NCBI RefSeq assembly: GCF_000172155.1
Contig: NZ_ABIZ01000001.1
Span: 620,001-684,000 of the forward strand
Direction: 5' to 3'
Source: Verrucomicrobium spinosum DSM 4136 = JCM 18804
GTDB taxonomy: Bacteria > Verrucomicrobiota > Verrucomicrobiia > Verrucomicrobiales > Verrucomicrobiaceae
DNA length: 64,000 nt
Shown: positions 18,589 to 27,358 of the stretch, one piece after another
How positions within the stretch are numbered: position 1 is the first letter of the stretch
How the letters are laid out: every line of letters begins with the position of its first letter
The notes under the pieces: model-generated
Database searches by the model: none
Seen by the model: only the letters and a program-made list of their open reading frames with translations
Told to the model about the DNA's origin: nothing
Made by a program: the position numbers and the translations under genes

Positions 18589-20280
18589 CTAGGATTCATA
18601 GGTGAGGTCCAGCACCTTGCGCAGGGCATCCATGTCCGTGCGCCCGGCTTCCAGCAGTTTGAGACCGTTGTCCCGCAGGGAGGGCAGATTGCTCTCTTTC
18701 CGGATCGCCTGCTCCAGCTCGAACGGGGTGATCTGGCCCTTGGCAAGGGCATCGCCAATGCGCGGGCTGATGGGCAGGATTTCCAAAATGGCGGTGCGGC
18801 CGGCGTAGCCGCGGCCTTTGCACTCCGGGCAGCCTTCTTTGCGATGGGTGTAAACCGTGCGCTGGAGCCACGCCGGATCCAGCTGGAACAGACGCACTTC
18901 GCGCTCGCTCAGCCCCGTTTGCTTCTCGCGACAGGCTGGGCAGAGCAGCTTGACCAGACGCTGAGCGCAGGCGGCCTTCAGAGTCTGGGCAATCTTCCAA
19001 CGCTCCATGCCGAGCTGCTCGAACCGCTCAATGATCTGGGAGGCGCGCGGGGTGTGGATGGTGGTCAGCACCTTGTGACCGGTGATGGCGGCCTCGATGG
19101 CCAGCTCGGCGGACTCGCGGTCCCGGACCTCCCCCATGAGGATGATGTCCGGATCCGACCGCATGAAGCTGGTGATCATGGGCTTGAACTCCGAGGAGTC
19201 GCGCAAATCGCAGTGAGTCACACCAGGAATTTCGTCCTCCACCGGGTTTTCCAGGGTCAGGATGTTGTCCTCTGGCCGGTTGAGCTCCCGCAGCATGGCG
19301 TTGAGGGTTGTCGATTTCCCAGAACCCGTAGGCCCCGACATGACGATGATGCCTGTCGGCACAGCCATGGCCTTCTCCAGCTCGAACAGCGTTTCCTCGT
19401 CGAAGGCCAGCGTCCCCATGCCAAGCCGGGCTTCAAGATGGGTCTTGTCCAGCAGGCGCATCGTCACGTGATAACCACGGTAGGTGCGGTGTCGCTCGTA
19501 GCGCACCCCGACCGCACGTCCGTAATAGGTGGCGGTAAAACGCCCAGATATGCCCGGACGTTTGTTGCGTTCCTCGGGAGGCAGACGCATGAGGTTGAGC
19601 AAGAACGCATCAATGCGGTCGCGAAGTTTGACTGGCATCTCCACTTTGGAACCCAGGTCTCCATCGATGCGGTAACTGTAGGCGATTGAAGTTTTTTCCG
19701 TCTTGATGTGAATGTCGGAAGCGTGGAGTTTGATCGCATCCGACACCATGCTGGCCACCAGCTGGGCGATGGGTTCCTCGTACTGGCGGGTGACGTCGAA
19801 GTCTGGGATCTCCAGGCTGAACTCGTCCACCTCAAGCGCTTCCAGGTCAGCACGGCTGGGCCCGGAGCTTGCGGCGGAGCCTTCGATCACCGTGGAGACC
19901 TCGGAGGCCAGGGTCACGACCTTCAGTATTTCCTCGTCAGGGAAGCGGGTGGCGCAGTAGTCGTCCGCCCTGTAGTCCCAGGGATTGGCGACGGCGAGCA
20001 GGATCTGCTCGTTGCTGCGACGCAGCGGGACAAAGAGCCCACGCGAGAGGGCGGAGGGATCACAATAGCCGACCAGTTCGGAGTCGGCGAGGTCGCGCAC
20101 CTGGGGGAAGGCTGGCAGGCCTGACGCCTTGCCCACCGCACCCAGAATCCGCACCTTGGAGCTCTTGCGCACGATGGCTTCGTCCGAGAGAAACTCGTCT
20201 TGCGAGTTGTTCTCCCGGAGCTGCTCCACGATCAGCGACCGGATGGTGTCGTTGAATTCGACGCCAAGGTTCAAGTTCAT
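18589..20280 (-). CDS. pilB: Assembly ATPase, GspE/PilB family
   Basis: 563 residues with an N-terminal GspE-N/MshEN-like region (about 1-160). The catalytic part has Walker A SGPTGSGKSTT near 320, the Asp-box/Walker B segment RSDPDIILMGEVRD near 375-390, and the His-box GHKVLTTIHT. Two CxxC pairs, CPAC near 448 and CPEC near 486, form the zinc-binding tetracysteine motif of PilB/GspE enzymes. This is the extension motor, distinct from the PilT-like ATPase of the convergent operon. Overlaps the upstream unknown gene by 4 nt. Confidence 0.93.
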   Translation of the reverse strand: MNLNLGVEFNDTIRSLIVEQLRENNSQDEFLSDEAIVRKSSKVRILGAVGKASGLPAFPQVRDLADSELVGYCDPSALSRGLFVPLRRSNEQILLAVANPWDYRADDYCATRFPDEEILKVVTLASEVSTVIEGSAASSGPSRADLEALEVDEFSLEIPDFDVTRQYEEPIAQLVASMVSDAIKLHASDIHIKTEKTSIAYSYRIDGDLGSKVEMPVKLRDRIDAFLLNLMRLPPEERNKRPGISGRFTATYYGRAVGVRYERHRTYRGYHVTMRLLDKTHLEARLGMGTLAFDEETLFELEKAMAVPTGIIVMSGPTGSGKSTTLNAMLRELNRPEDNILTLENPVEDEIPGVTHCDLRDSSEFKPMITSFMRSDPDIILMGEVRDRESAELAIEAAITGHKVLTTIHTPRASQIIERFEQLGMERWKIAQTLKAACAQRLVKLLCPACREKQTGLSEREVRLFQLDPAWLQRTVYTHRKEGCPECKGRGYAGRTAILEILPISPRIGDALAKGQITPFELEQAIRKESNLPSLRDNGLKLLEAGRTDMDALRKVLDLTYES

Positions 20281-20900
20281 GCGGCAAAGTGGCGTTGGAC
20301 CAGACCTTCCCAGAGCGGGAGATCCACGATGAAGGAAAAAATGAAGGGCGCGTCTGCCTGCCCACCTGCGGTCATCTCATGACGGATCCAGTCTGCGGCG
20401 ACCACAGCGGACATGGGGTTCAAGGAGGCAATGTGCACGATGCTGGTCTCACCGGCCAGGACGGCGGGGCAGCCCAGCAGGGAGCAGGCGACCCGGAGGG
20501 CGGGGCTGTGCTCATAAAGGGACTTCGGCCTTCCTGGCAGCGGACCCACGCTCCAGTAGTGCACATGATCATGCAGGCGGTGGCGCAGCACTTTCTGCAT
20601 CCGGGCCACTTCTCCTTCGGACGTCAGCTCGTGGATCTTCGATTGCGTGCGCGCGGCGAAAGACAGGAAATCGGTGATAGTAGGCGAGTCTTGAGCGCTT
20701 CCTGAACGGAGGTGCGCGCGATAGTTGGCCAGGATCTCCCGGGCCTCGTCGTCCGTCATATAGCCCCCCTGCTGCAGGTGGCTGGCGGTGCAAGATGCGA
20801 TTTTCTCCAGAGCACCCATGCCCGCGCTCAGCTGCCGCGAGGCCTCCTGGGGGAGGTACGCCAGGCCACTGATGTTGGCAGTGATCCTTGCAGAGTTCAT
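20277..20900 (-). CDS. Hypothetical protein between secretin and PilB
   Basis: 207 residues, no signal peptide, helical N-terminal half and a C-terminal part with SIVHIASLNPMSAVVAADWI and PFIFSFIVDLP. I recognise no family. It is coupled by 4-nt overlaps to the secretin gene upstream and the ATPase gene downstream, so its product is probably made in step with them. Cytoplasmic location and fixed place in the operon suggest a regulator or adaptor of the motor, which is a guess. Confidence 0.6.
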   Translation of the reverse strand: MNSARITANISGLAYLPQEASRQLSAGMGALEKIASCTASHLQQGGYMTDDEAREILANYRAHLRSGSAQDSPTITDFLSFAARTQSKIHELTSEGEVARMQKVLRHRLHDHVHYWSVGPLPGRPKSLYEHSPALRVACSLLGCPAVLAGETSIVHIASLNPMSAVVAADWIRHEMTAGGQADAPFIFSFIVDLPLWEGLVQRHFAA

Positions 20901-22981
20901 GGACGGTGGGCGGAGCCGGTGATCGGGGGTTGTTCTTCGCGGGAGAAAATGCGCTTGAGCCAGGGGCGGGACGGCGGATTCCCCTGGGGGGGCGGTGAAC
21001 TTTCGCCGCCTTCAACAGGCAGAGCGCGGGATGGGCCGGGGGATTTTCCGGAAGGGCCGCCGCCCATGGGCACGAGCCATGAGGGTTCAAGCCTCCGGCT
21101 CATTTCTTCCAGCTGGGGCCGTTCCATGCCGGAATAGGCACGGACTTCTTCGTTCACGCGCTGGATGCTGGGGACGCTGCCAGCATCATACGCACTGGGC
21201 GTGATGATGAACACCAGGCTGACCTTCTCCATGGTTTTTTCCTTGTACCGGAAGAGGTGTTTGAGCACGGGAACGTTGCCCAGCACCGGCACCTTGTTCT
21301 TGTTGTTGCTGCTGCTGTAGTCGTAGAATCCGCCGAGAATGAGCGACTGCCCGGCGGGGATGCGGCTGATGGCGTCGGCGGTGGATTCGCTGACCCGGGG
21401 ATAGACATTGCCGTTGTTGCCCTGAACCAGCTCCACGATCTTGGCCACACGGGGGCGGAGCTTCATGCGCACGGTCCCATCGGGCAGCATGGTGGGGGTG
21501 ACGGTCAGGGTGACGCCGATTTCGCGGCTCTTGTCCGGCTCCTCCATGGCATCCGGGTCGTCCTTGTCCACCTTGTAACGCACCTCGTCCGTGATGGTCT
21601 GCCCGGCGTCGGTCTGGGAGACGTTGGTGGTGACGATGGGGAAGCGGTCCACGATGGAGATGATGCCCTGTTCATTGTCCTCTGTGATGATGGTGGGGCA
21701 GGACTCCTGGGAGACGATGCCGTTCTGCTCCAGGGCGTGCACGATGGCCTGCACTTGCATGGCATCGAAGACGAGGCCCGGGCCATCCTGGTAGAGGCTG
21801 TTGTGTTCTGAGCTGCTGGCGGTCGTTTTGAACCCCTCAGAGGTGCTGGCATTGTCGTAGTTGGAGGTCCCGGGGACTCCCACCACTCCCGCTGCCGTGG
21901 TGATATTCGTAAAGGAGTCGGTCATCTCCCGAGCCACGCTGCTCGCCTTCGTCAGCGTGCTGGTGTCTGGGAGGTTGAACATGGCGTTCAGGCTCTGTTC
22001 GGCTGAGATGGTGATGCCGTCTCCCAGGGAGGTTCTCCAGTCCACCCCCAGCTTTTTGCCCCGTGTGTTGGTGACGCGCAGCACGCGCACATTCACGGCG
22101 ATCTGCTGCTTCGGACGGTCCAGCTTTTCCAGGAGCTCCCGCACGCGCCGGAGCTTCACCGTGTTGTCCGTGATGAGCAGGGTGTTGGTTTTTTCCTCAA
22201 ACTCGATCTGGCCCACGTTTTTCGTGAGCAGGGGGCGCATGATGGATTTGAGCTTCTCAAAGTCCTGCTGTTCAGTTCCGGAGGAGGCGGCCGCCTCGCT
22301 GCCCGCGCTGGCCGAGTTGCGGCTGAGCGGTGAACCGCGCAGGTACTTGAGCGGGTAGCTCATGATTTCCACGGGCAGCCTTGCGAGCTGCATCTCGTTC
22401 ATCATATAGACCGTGGAGCCCTGCTGGTAGAGACTCAGCCCGTAGGCCACGGCGATCTCCTCCATCTGGCGGAGCGGGTTGTCCAGCTCCAGATGACCGG
22501 TGAGGATGAACTGCGGCCCGTTGATCTCAGTGTTGTAGAAATATTGCAGCCTAGCCTTGCGGGCGAGGTACTGGAAGACTTCGTTGAGGGGAGCGTTGTC
22601 CACCCAGTAGCCGGTGGCATCCACAGAGGGGAGTGAGGCGGTCGAGGAAACTCCTGCTGCAGAGGGGCTGGACACCTGCGGGAGGGGGGCGGGCAGTCCC
22701 AGTTGGGGAAGAGGTTCGGAGACCGGGGCGGAGGGAGCAGGAGCATCCTCCGGGCTGGCCGGCACCACCAGGGCGGCGGCGGGAATGTCCACCATCGGAG
22801 CCGGGGACGGGGAAGCGGAAGGCGTGGGAGAAACGGGTGCAGCGGACGGTGCTGGAGCCGCAGGTGCCGGAGCCTCTGGCGCGGCCGGGGCTGAGGCGGG
22901 TTTTAGATGCAGGGGATCACCCAGCAGCAGGACCGGGCCTGCGAGGGATGCCAGGGTGATGATAGCCTTCCAGACGGTCAT
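20897..22981 (-). CDS. pilQ: Outer-membrane secretin (GspD/PilQ family)
   Basis: 694 residues: signal sequence, a Pro/Ala/Ser-rich linker of about 90 residues, then an STN/N0-type domain (YWVDNAPLNEVFQYLARKA), an N1/NolW region (LARLPVEIMSYPLKYL), and the C-terminal secretin domain with VTPTMLPDGTV, IPAGQSLILGGF and VPVLGNVPVLKHLF, the hallmark C-terminal motifs. It forms the outer-membrane channel for the pilus. After the secretin core a Pro/Ser/Gly-rich tail of about 80 residues is present, longer than in many PilQ proteins. Overlaps both neighbours by 4 nt. Confidence 0.93.
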   Translation of the reverse strand: MTVWKAIITLASLAGPVLLLGDPLHLKPASAPAAPEAPAPAAPAPSAAPVSPTPSASPSPAPMVDIPAAALVVPASPEDAPAPSAPVSEPLPQLGLPAPLPQVSSPSAAGVSSTASLPSVDATGYWVDNAPLNEVFQYLARKARLQYFYNTEINGPQFILTGHLELDNPLRQMEEIAVAYGLSLYQQGSTVYMMNEMQLARLPVEIMSYPLKYLRGSPLSRNSASAGSEAAASSGTEQQDFEKLKSIMRPLLTKNVGQIEFEEKTNTLLITDNTVKLRRVRELLEKLDRPKQQIAVNVRVLRVTNTRGKKLGVDWRTSLGDGITISAEQSLNAMFNLPDTSTLTKASSVAREMTDSFTNITTAAGVVGVPGTSNYDNASTSEGFKTTASSSEHNSLYQDGPGLVFDAMQVQAIVHALEQNGIVSQESCPTIITEDNEQGIISIVDRFPIVTTNVSQTDAGQTITDEVRYKVDKDDPDAMEEPDKSREIGVTLTVTPTMLPDGTVRMKLRPRVAKIVELVQGNNGNVYPRVSESTADAISRIPAGQSLILGGFYDYSSSNNKNKVPVLGNVPVLKHLFRYKEKTMEKVSLVFIITPSAYDAGSVPSIQRVNEEVRAYSGMERPQLEEMSRRLEPSWLVPMGGGPSGKSPGPSRALPVEGGESSPPPQGNPPSRPWLKRIFSREEQPPITGSAHRP

Positions 22982-23598
22982 GGATTGGGGGGGCTCGGGG
23001 GTTCGAGGGGGGCAAGATGCGCGTCCAGCCGGGAGGCAGTCGTCTGCATCGGTTCCAGCCGGAGGTTGCGGACCATGGAGTGGGGCATCAATCCGGTTTC
23101 GGCCCTGTCAATGTCCCGGAAGACCACTGCCGTGGCGCCCACTTCGACTACCAGGGCACGGAAGAGTTCTCCGCGGAAGGAGAGTTCGATGACATCACCC
23201 TCGAAAACGCTGCGTGCGCCGATGATGAACTCCCTGGTGTCCAGGTTGACGGCGTTGAGCTTCAGCGTTTGCAGCGCCTGGTTCAAGGTAAGCTTGGGTG
23301 TGGGCCGGGCGGGGTCCTCCTCCACAATGAGGGGAAGGGTGTCTTCCCGGGGAAAGGTCGGCACACCGAAGGGGTCCAGGTTTCTCACACGGGAGCTGAG
23401 GCGCTGGGCGAGGACTTCCACGTCTCCGGCCTTGGGCAAACTGGGGGCCTTGGGCAGCCAGGGGGCGGTGTCGATGCCAAAGAAGAGGGGTTTGGCTTTT
23501 TCTGCGGGCTTTGAGACAGGGGCCTTCGGGGCGGGGGCACCCAGAGTGGTGGCTGCTGTGGCGAGGGCCACTGCGGTGAGGAGGCGGGGGAACTTCAT
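22978..23598 (-). CDS. PilP/GspC-like periplasmic protein
   Basis: 206 residues from the ATG at 23598, chosen because it gives an ATGA overlap with the upstream gene and a signal-like MKFPRLLTAVALATAATTLGA. A Pro/Lys-rich linker follows. The C-terminal domain (about 95-190) has NTREFIIGA-like and VFEGDVIELSFRGELFRALVVEVG, a small beta domain compatible with PilP or GspC HR domains that contact the secretin. Assignment rests on gene order (PilM/N, O, P, Q) more than sequence. Confidence 0.6.
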   Translation of the reverse strand: MKFPRLLTAVALATAATTLGAPAPKAPVSKPAEKAKPLFFGIDTAPWLPKAPSLPKAGDVEVLAQRLSSRVRNLDPFGVPTFPREDTLPLIVEEDPARPTPKLTLNQALQTLKLNAVNLDTREFIIGARSVFEGDVIELSFRGELFRALVVEVGATAVVFRDIDRAETGLMPHSMVRNLRLEPMQTTASRLDAHLAPLEPPSPPNP

Positions 23599-24158
23599 GG
23601 CCGGGCCTCCCCTGCTTTCCAGCACGCGTGGGTGGTGTCGATCACGAGGTAGTCTGGCCGCTTCATGAGCAGGTCGGACTTCCGGGTAATCTTCAGTTCC
23701 TCCAGCATGGCCTGGGGCATCAAGCTTTCAACCTGGAGGAGGGATTCCTGCATGGGGCCGATCCCGCCCTGGTAGCTGGCCTTCACGCGGGTGACGTCGC
23801 ACTTCACGCTTTTCCCAACCTTGCCGCGGTCCTGCGGGAAGATGAGGCTGCTGCGTTCCAGTTCGATGTCCTTGTACCGCGGCAGAGCGGTGTCGAGGAT
23901 CTTGGTGTAGAGCTGGCCAGGATCCGCCCCTAGCATCTTTTTCTGGTCTTCAAAGGCTTTGCGCCGCGGGGCGATGCGGGCTTCCAGCACCTTCATGCCG
24001 GCGAGCCGCCTGGTCTCTTCATCATAGCGCAGTTCCTTTTCCGCCCGTACGGAGGCAAGCTTGGCGGTGCCTGCTGCGACGCCGGCCAGCAGGACACAGT
24101 TGAAGATGGCCGGAGTGACCAGACCGAATCGGATGATGGGCTTGGTGTAGGCACTCAT
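23595..24158 (-). CDS. PilO/GspM-like inner-membrane protein
   Basis: 187 residues with one N-terminal membrane helix (about 12-33), then a coiled-coil-prone stretch rich in Arg, Lys and Glu (AEKELRYDEETRRLAGMKVLEARIAPRR region) and a small alpha/beta periplasmic domain. This is the bitopic architecture of PilO and GspM. Position directly after the PilM/GspL-like gene and before the PilP-like gene supports the call; sequence similarity alone would not. Confidence 0.6.
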   Translation of the reverse strand: MSAYTKPIIRFGLVTPAIFNCVLLAGVAAGTAKLASVRAEKELRYDEETRRLAGMKVLEARIAPRRKAFEDQKKMLGADPGQLYTKILDTALPRYKDIELERSSLIFPQDRGKVGKSVKCDVTRVKASYQGGIGPMQESLLQVESLMPQAMLEELKITRKSDLLMKRPDYLVIDTTHACWKAGEARP

Positions 24159-24161
24159 GTT

Positions 24162-26039
24162 CTAGAACGGTTTGGCGATCGGCACCGCGAGGGGGTCCTT
24201 TTCCGAGAGGGTCTGGACGATGGTGGTCTCGAAGGTGTACGAAAAAGAGAGCGAAGGATCGCGGGCCACATCGGCCGCGCTGGCAGCGGTGGTGTAGCGG
24301 GGGTTCCGGTTCTGGGTGAGGGTGATCCGGAACTGGCGTTCGGCGCTGGGCGCGAAGCTGGTGTCTTGGGTGACGTCGGCGAGGCTGGCAAAGAAGGCTG
24401 TGAGTCCGCGCTGGCTGTTCAAGTTGTTGAGAAGCTCCAGGCCCTTGGCTTTGGCCAGGCCCTTGAAGGTCCACTCCCGCTCAAGGCCAACCGCATCTTT
24501 CGTTGCTGCGGCACCACCTGGTTGAGGCCCCGATGGCACAGCACTGTTTAAAGTGTAACTGAAGGACTCCAGCCGTACGCCGGATTCCTCCGGAAAGAGC
24601 TGCAGCAGAAGCTCCACATTCGTCCACCCCTTGGAGCGGGGCAGAAGCAGACGCTCGGTCACATTAATCTGCCGCTCCTCGGTGATCAGCTTGGCGTGGT
24701 TGGCCTCAGTCAGCTTCACCTGCTCAGGAGTCAGATGCCAGGAGGGGTGGTTCATCGCGGCGAACAGCGAGAAGGTGGTGTACCCTCCGAGTCCGATGAG
24801 AAGGAACCCGAGGAAATAAACAAACCAGGTGGAAAGCTTCAGCAGCCGGAGGTCCGCCAGTGAAGGGTAGAGGGCGTCCAGCTTCGCCGTGTGGAAAAAA
24901 TTTTGCGAAGCCCAGCCGTCCCAAAGATTCCTGAACGTCTCCGCCTTTGCCAGCGGCGTTTGACGGGCGGCGACAGCCTGGGCCATCTTGGGGTCGTAAA
25001 GCAGGAATTCAGGGCGGTGGCCTGGGAGTGACTCCGTGGCCGCCAGGCTGGCCAGCTCGACTTTCCTGCAGTCCAGCTTCTGGCGTGAGAGGGAGTAGAT
25101 CTCCAGATCCCGCATGGCTTCCTCCAGGGAGGCGGGGTTTGATGAAACAAGGATGATCTTGGGCGGAACGGGGCCTGACTCACCAGAGGCGACCAGCTCT
25201 GCCCCCACGGCGATGTTCCAGAGCAGATCGCCGAAACTTGCGGGCACGGTGTTGTTGCCGCGATGCGAAAGGCTTCGGGCGGACCGGAGTTCACCTGAGT
25301 GCGTGAGCGCGAAAACGGCGGTGAATTTCAAGTAAGGCAGCACGATCAAGCAGCCGCCAGAAAGTTCAGGCATGGCCACGGCCATGGCGGCAAACGCCTC
25401 GGCAGGGGCGCTGGTGACAGAGACGCGAACCGGAAGGCGGAGTTGCTCACCGCTTTCCACAAGCCGGTTGAGAAAGGCTTCACGCTGGCGGGTCAGGGCG
25501 ATGGCCGCGGAACGTTGCTGGCCTGCCGCCGCACCCCAGAAGGGGAGGAGTCTCCAGGACATTGTATCCACTGAAACTTCGCGGTCCGCGAGCGTTTCCT
25601 TGGGAGAGTCCACCAAGTTATACCGGATCAATCCAAATTCATCCGCAGAGTCCCCGGCGGAATCCGTGAAGGCAGCCACTTCCGCCAGGGAGAAGTCATC
25701 AGCAACGTGGAGGACTACGCCCAGTGCCTTGGGCCGTGTGCCAAAGTACTCGGCCGAGAGCAGGTTCCCAAGCATTTCGGGCATGCCCTCGGCCGTGGTC
25801 AGGCTGGCCAGCGGCAGGGATGGTCCCTGCCGCCAGCGTCCTTCAGAGCGGGAGAAGGTGGCGGAACACACCTCCCTCCCCCCGTCGAACCAAAGGTGCC
25901 ATTGGAAGGCGATCTCCCCAGGTTCCTTGTACCAGTTGCTGTCAGATGCCCGGCTCGTCTTGGACGCCACCATCCGTGCCTGACGATAGACATCGGCAGG
26001 CTTGAGATCATAGGGGTCCGAGATGGTGGTAACAGCCAC
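24162..26039 (-). CDS. GspL-like / PilM-PilN-like bitopic assembly protein
   Basis: 625 residues. A cytoplasmic portion of about 400 residues, with alternating beta strands and helices (for example GGCLIVLPYLKFTAVFALT), is consistent with the actin-like fold of PilM or cytoplasmic GspL. One membrane helix (about 408-430, FVYFLGFLLIGLGGY) and a periplasmic domain of about 190 residues follow, as in PilN. The single chain thus combines what is split between PilM and PilN in typical pili and resembles GspL topology. It is 45 bp downstream of the pilin gene. Confidence 0.65.
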   Translation of the reverse strand: MAVTTISDPYDLKPADVYRQARMVASKTSRASDSNWYKEPGEIAFQWHLWFDGGREVCSATFSRSEGRWRQGPSLPLASLTTAEGMPEMLGNLLSAEYFGTRPKALGVVLHVADDFSLAEVAAFTDSAGDSADEFGLIRYNLVDSPKETLADREVSVDTMSWRLLPFWGAAAGQQRSAAIALTRQREAFLNRLVESGEQLRLPVRVSVTSAPAEAFAAMAVAMPELSGGCLIVLPYLKFTAVFALTHSGELRSARSLSHRGNNTVPASFGDLLWNIAVGAELVASGESGPVPPKIILVSSNPASLEEAMRDLEIYSLSRQKLDCRKVELASLAATESLPGHRPEFLLYDPKMAQAVAARQTPLAKAETFRNLWDGWASQNFFHTAKLDALYPSLADLRLLKLSTWFVYFLGFLLIGLGGYTTFSLFAAMNHPSWHLTPEQVKLTEANHAKLITEERQINVTERLLLPRSKGWTNVELLLQLFPEESGVRLESFSYTLNSAVPSGPQPGGAAATKDAVGLEREWTFKGLAKAKGLELLNNLNSQRGLTAFFASLADVTQDTSFAPSAERQFRITLTQNRNPRYTTAASAADVARDPSLSFSYTFETTIVQTLSEKDPLAVPIAKPF

Positions 26040-26084
26040 AACAACTGGGGTGGGAGAACTCTGGGAGAGACTTCCAAGGGAGGC

Positions 26085-26492
26085 TTACCAGTCGGCGATG
26101 GTGCTGGCGACCAAGGCGTGGGAGGGAGGTCCCGTCACGGCGCAAGTCGCGAAGGCGGAGCCAATCGCGGGCACCAGACCGGTGACCGCAGGGGTGGACC
26201 CGTCGCTGGGGCATGGGGGAAGAGCGTCCATGTAGCTGCCAGGAGCAGCAGCGGGCACCGCGTCACCCACAGCCAGGTTGTTGTAGTTGGCGTAGGAACG
26301 CACCGCTTTCTGGATCGTGGCGAGCTGCATCCGGCACTTGGCCTGATCTGCTCCTTTACGATAGGCACCGAGACCGAGGAAGACCACGGCGATGAGGCCA
26401 AGGAGAAGGGCGATGACCAAGCTAACTTCAATCAATGTGAAGCCAGCAGCACGATTGAAACGACGGGTTTTGTGGAGGTGATGGATTTTCAT
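26085..26492 (-). CDS. Type IV pilin-like protein, likely major subunit of the machine
   Basis: 135 residues. The leader MKIHHLHKTRRFNRAAG is followed by FTLIEVSLVIALLLGLIAV, a canonical prepilin motif. The globular part is short, with three cysteines at about 83, 95 and 112 (KCRMQ, PPCPS, ATCAV, in that order of appearance after residue 50) that could form a disulfide. It is first in the minus-strand operon, next to the promoter region, as expected for the most abundant subunit, though major/minor status cannot be proven. Confidence 0.78.
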   Translation of the reverse strand: MKIHHLHKTRRFNRAAGFTLIEVSLVIALLLGLIAVVFLGLGAYRKGADQAKCRMQLATIQKAVRSYANYNNLAVGDAVPAAAPGSYMDALPPCPSDGSTPAVTGLVPAIGSAFATCAVTGPPSHALVASTIADW

Positions 26493-26767
26493 GGCGTTAG
26501 ATTATTTGCAGCACGCCATAAATTATTTAGAAATTATGGAAAAAGCAATCATCCGTGTCGCTTGCGAACAATGCGACTGGGTGAAAAAAATTCGCTTGAC
26601 GCTCAAACCCTTATATTTCTAGGGGAAAATTTCTGGCCTCGATCGGGCAATGGAATTAATTTTCTAGCGAACAATGGACAAAAATTGTCCATTTTGAGCC
26701 ACGTGATAGTGCAATTTAAGACCGAAAATGTCCACTTTTTACCAGATTTTTCGGTATTTCCTGGAAA
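26493..26767 (-). promoter_or_regulatory. AT-rich control region upstream of the pilin operon
   Basis: 275 bp between the pilin gene and the end of the next gene on the same strand, markedly more AT-rich than its surroundings. No gene is seen. It probably holds the promoter of the 12-kb minus-strand pilus operon; I could not identify a convincing -35/-10 or -24/-12 pair. It contains the palindrome listed separately and an additional half-site TGTCCA at 26729. Confidence 0.5.
26673..26693. promoter_or_regulatory. Perfect 9-bp inverted repeat, candidate operator of the pilin operon
   Basis: AATGGACAA, AAA, TTGTCCATT: a perfect palindrome with 3-bp spacer about 180 bp upstream of the pilin start. 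A further TGTCCACTTTTT copy of one arm begins at 26729, 43 bp from the matching TGTCCATTTT, close to four helical turns. The binding protein is unknown. Confidence 0.5.
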
Positions 26768-27256
26768 TTACAGATCCGACGGAAGGCCTACTCCTTCGAG
26801 TTCCTTGTTCGTCACAGACATCAGTTTCCAGTCAGACGGCTTCCAGCCTTCCTTCTTCCAGGTGAAGACCCAGGGCTCCTGCATCTGGTTGACCTTGGTC
26901 ATGACCATCTGGCTCACGCCCATGCCGTTGCCTTCCATCCGTGCGTGACCCCGGACTTTGACGATGGTCTCATTGGCCGAGATTTCTGTGTCCTCCCACT
27001 TGATCTCCAGGATGATGAAGCCCGCCATCAGGTCACGGGCCAGATCCAGGGCTTCAGAGGGGCGGCTGCCCCACTGATCCTCGTAGTTGGGGGAGAGGAA
27101 GGTCCCCGCCGTTTTCCAGTCACGTTTGGAGGCCAGCTTGAAGAGTTCCCTGTGGCGGGCCTTGGCCTGTTTTTCGGCAGACTGGAGATAGGGCCAGGCC
27201 AGCCAGCCCAGTACGAGGACAGCAACAACGACGGCGATACGAATGATGAGGCGCAT
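26768..27256 (-). CDS. Membrane-anchored hypothetical protein
   Basis: 162 residues: N-terminal anchor (about 4-22, LIIRIAVVVAVLVLGWLAWPYL), then a small alpha+beta domain (FKLASKRDWKTAGTFLSP...VKVRGHARMEG...PWVFTWKKEGWK) reminiscent of NTF2/SnoaL-like folds, which often have an opening helix pair and a curved sheet. No catalytic residues can be named. It lies upstream of the pilus operon on the same strand but is separated from it by the 275-bp control region, and it follows the dehydrogenase gene by about 100 bp. Confidence 0.65.
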   Translation of the reverse strand: MRLIIRIAVVVAVLVLGWLAWPYLQSAEKQAKARHRELFKLASKRDWKTAGTFLSPNYEDQWGSRPSEALDLARDLMAGFIILEIKWEDTEISANETIVKVRGHARMEGNGMGVSQMVMTKVNQMQEPWVFTWKKEGWKPSDWKLMSVTNKELEGVGLPSDL

Positions 27257-27358
27257 GGGGTTTTTTTATGGGGTTTGGGGTACCCCATTTCAACACGATC
27301 CCTGCCTGCATGGCAAAACCAATCGGAGGTCACGCAGGCATTGCGTCATCTCAAGGGA

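Noticed and set aside
17842-19689. A 615-codon plus-strand frame opposite pilC and pilB
   Set aside because: The minus strand carries complete GspF and GspE proteins with all motifs; the plus-strand translation has none.
26493-26520. Possible sigma-54 promoter (TGGCGTGCTGCA) before the pilin gene
   Set aside because: The GG and GC elements are too close together for a -24/-12 pair.
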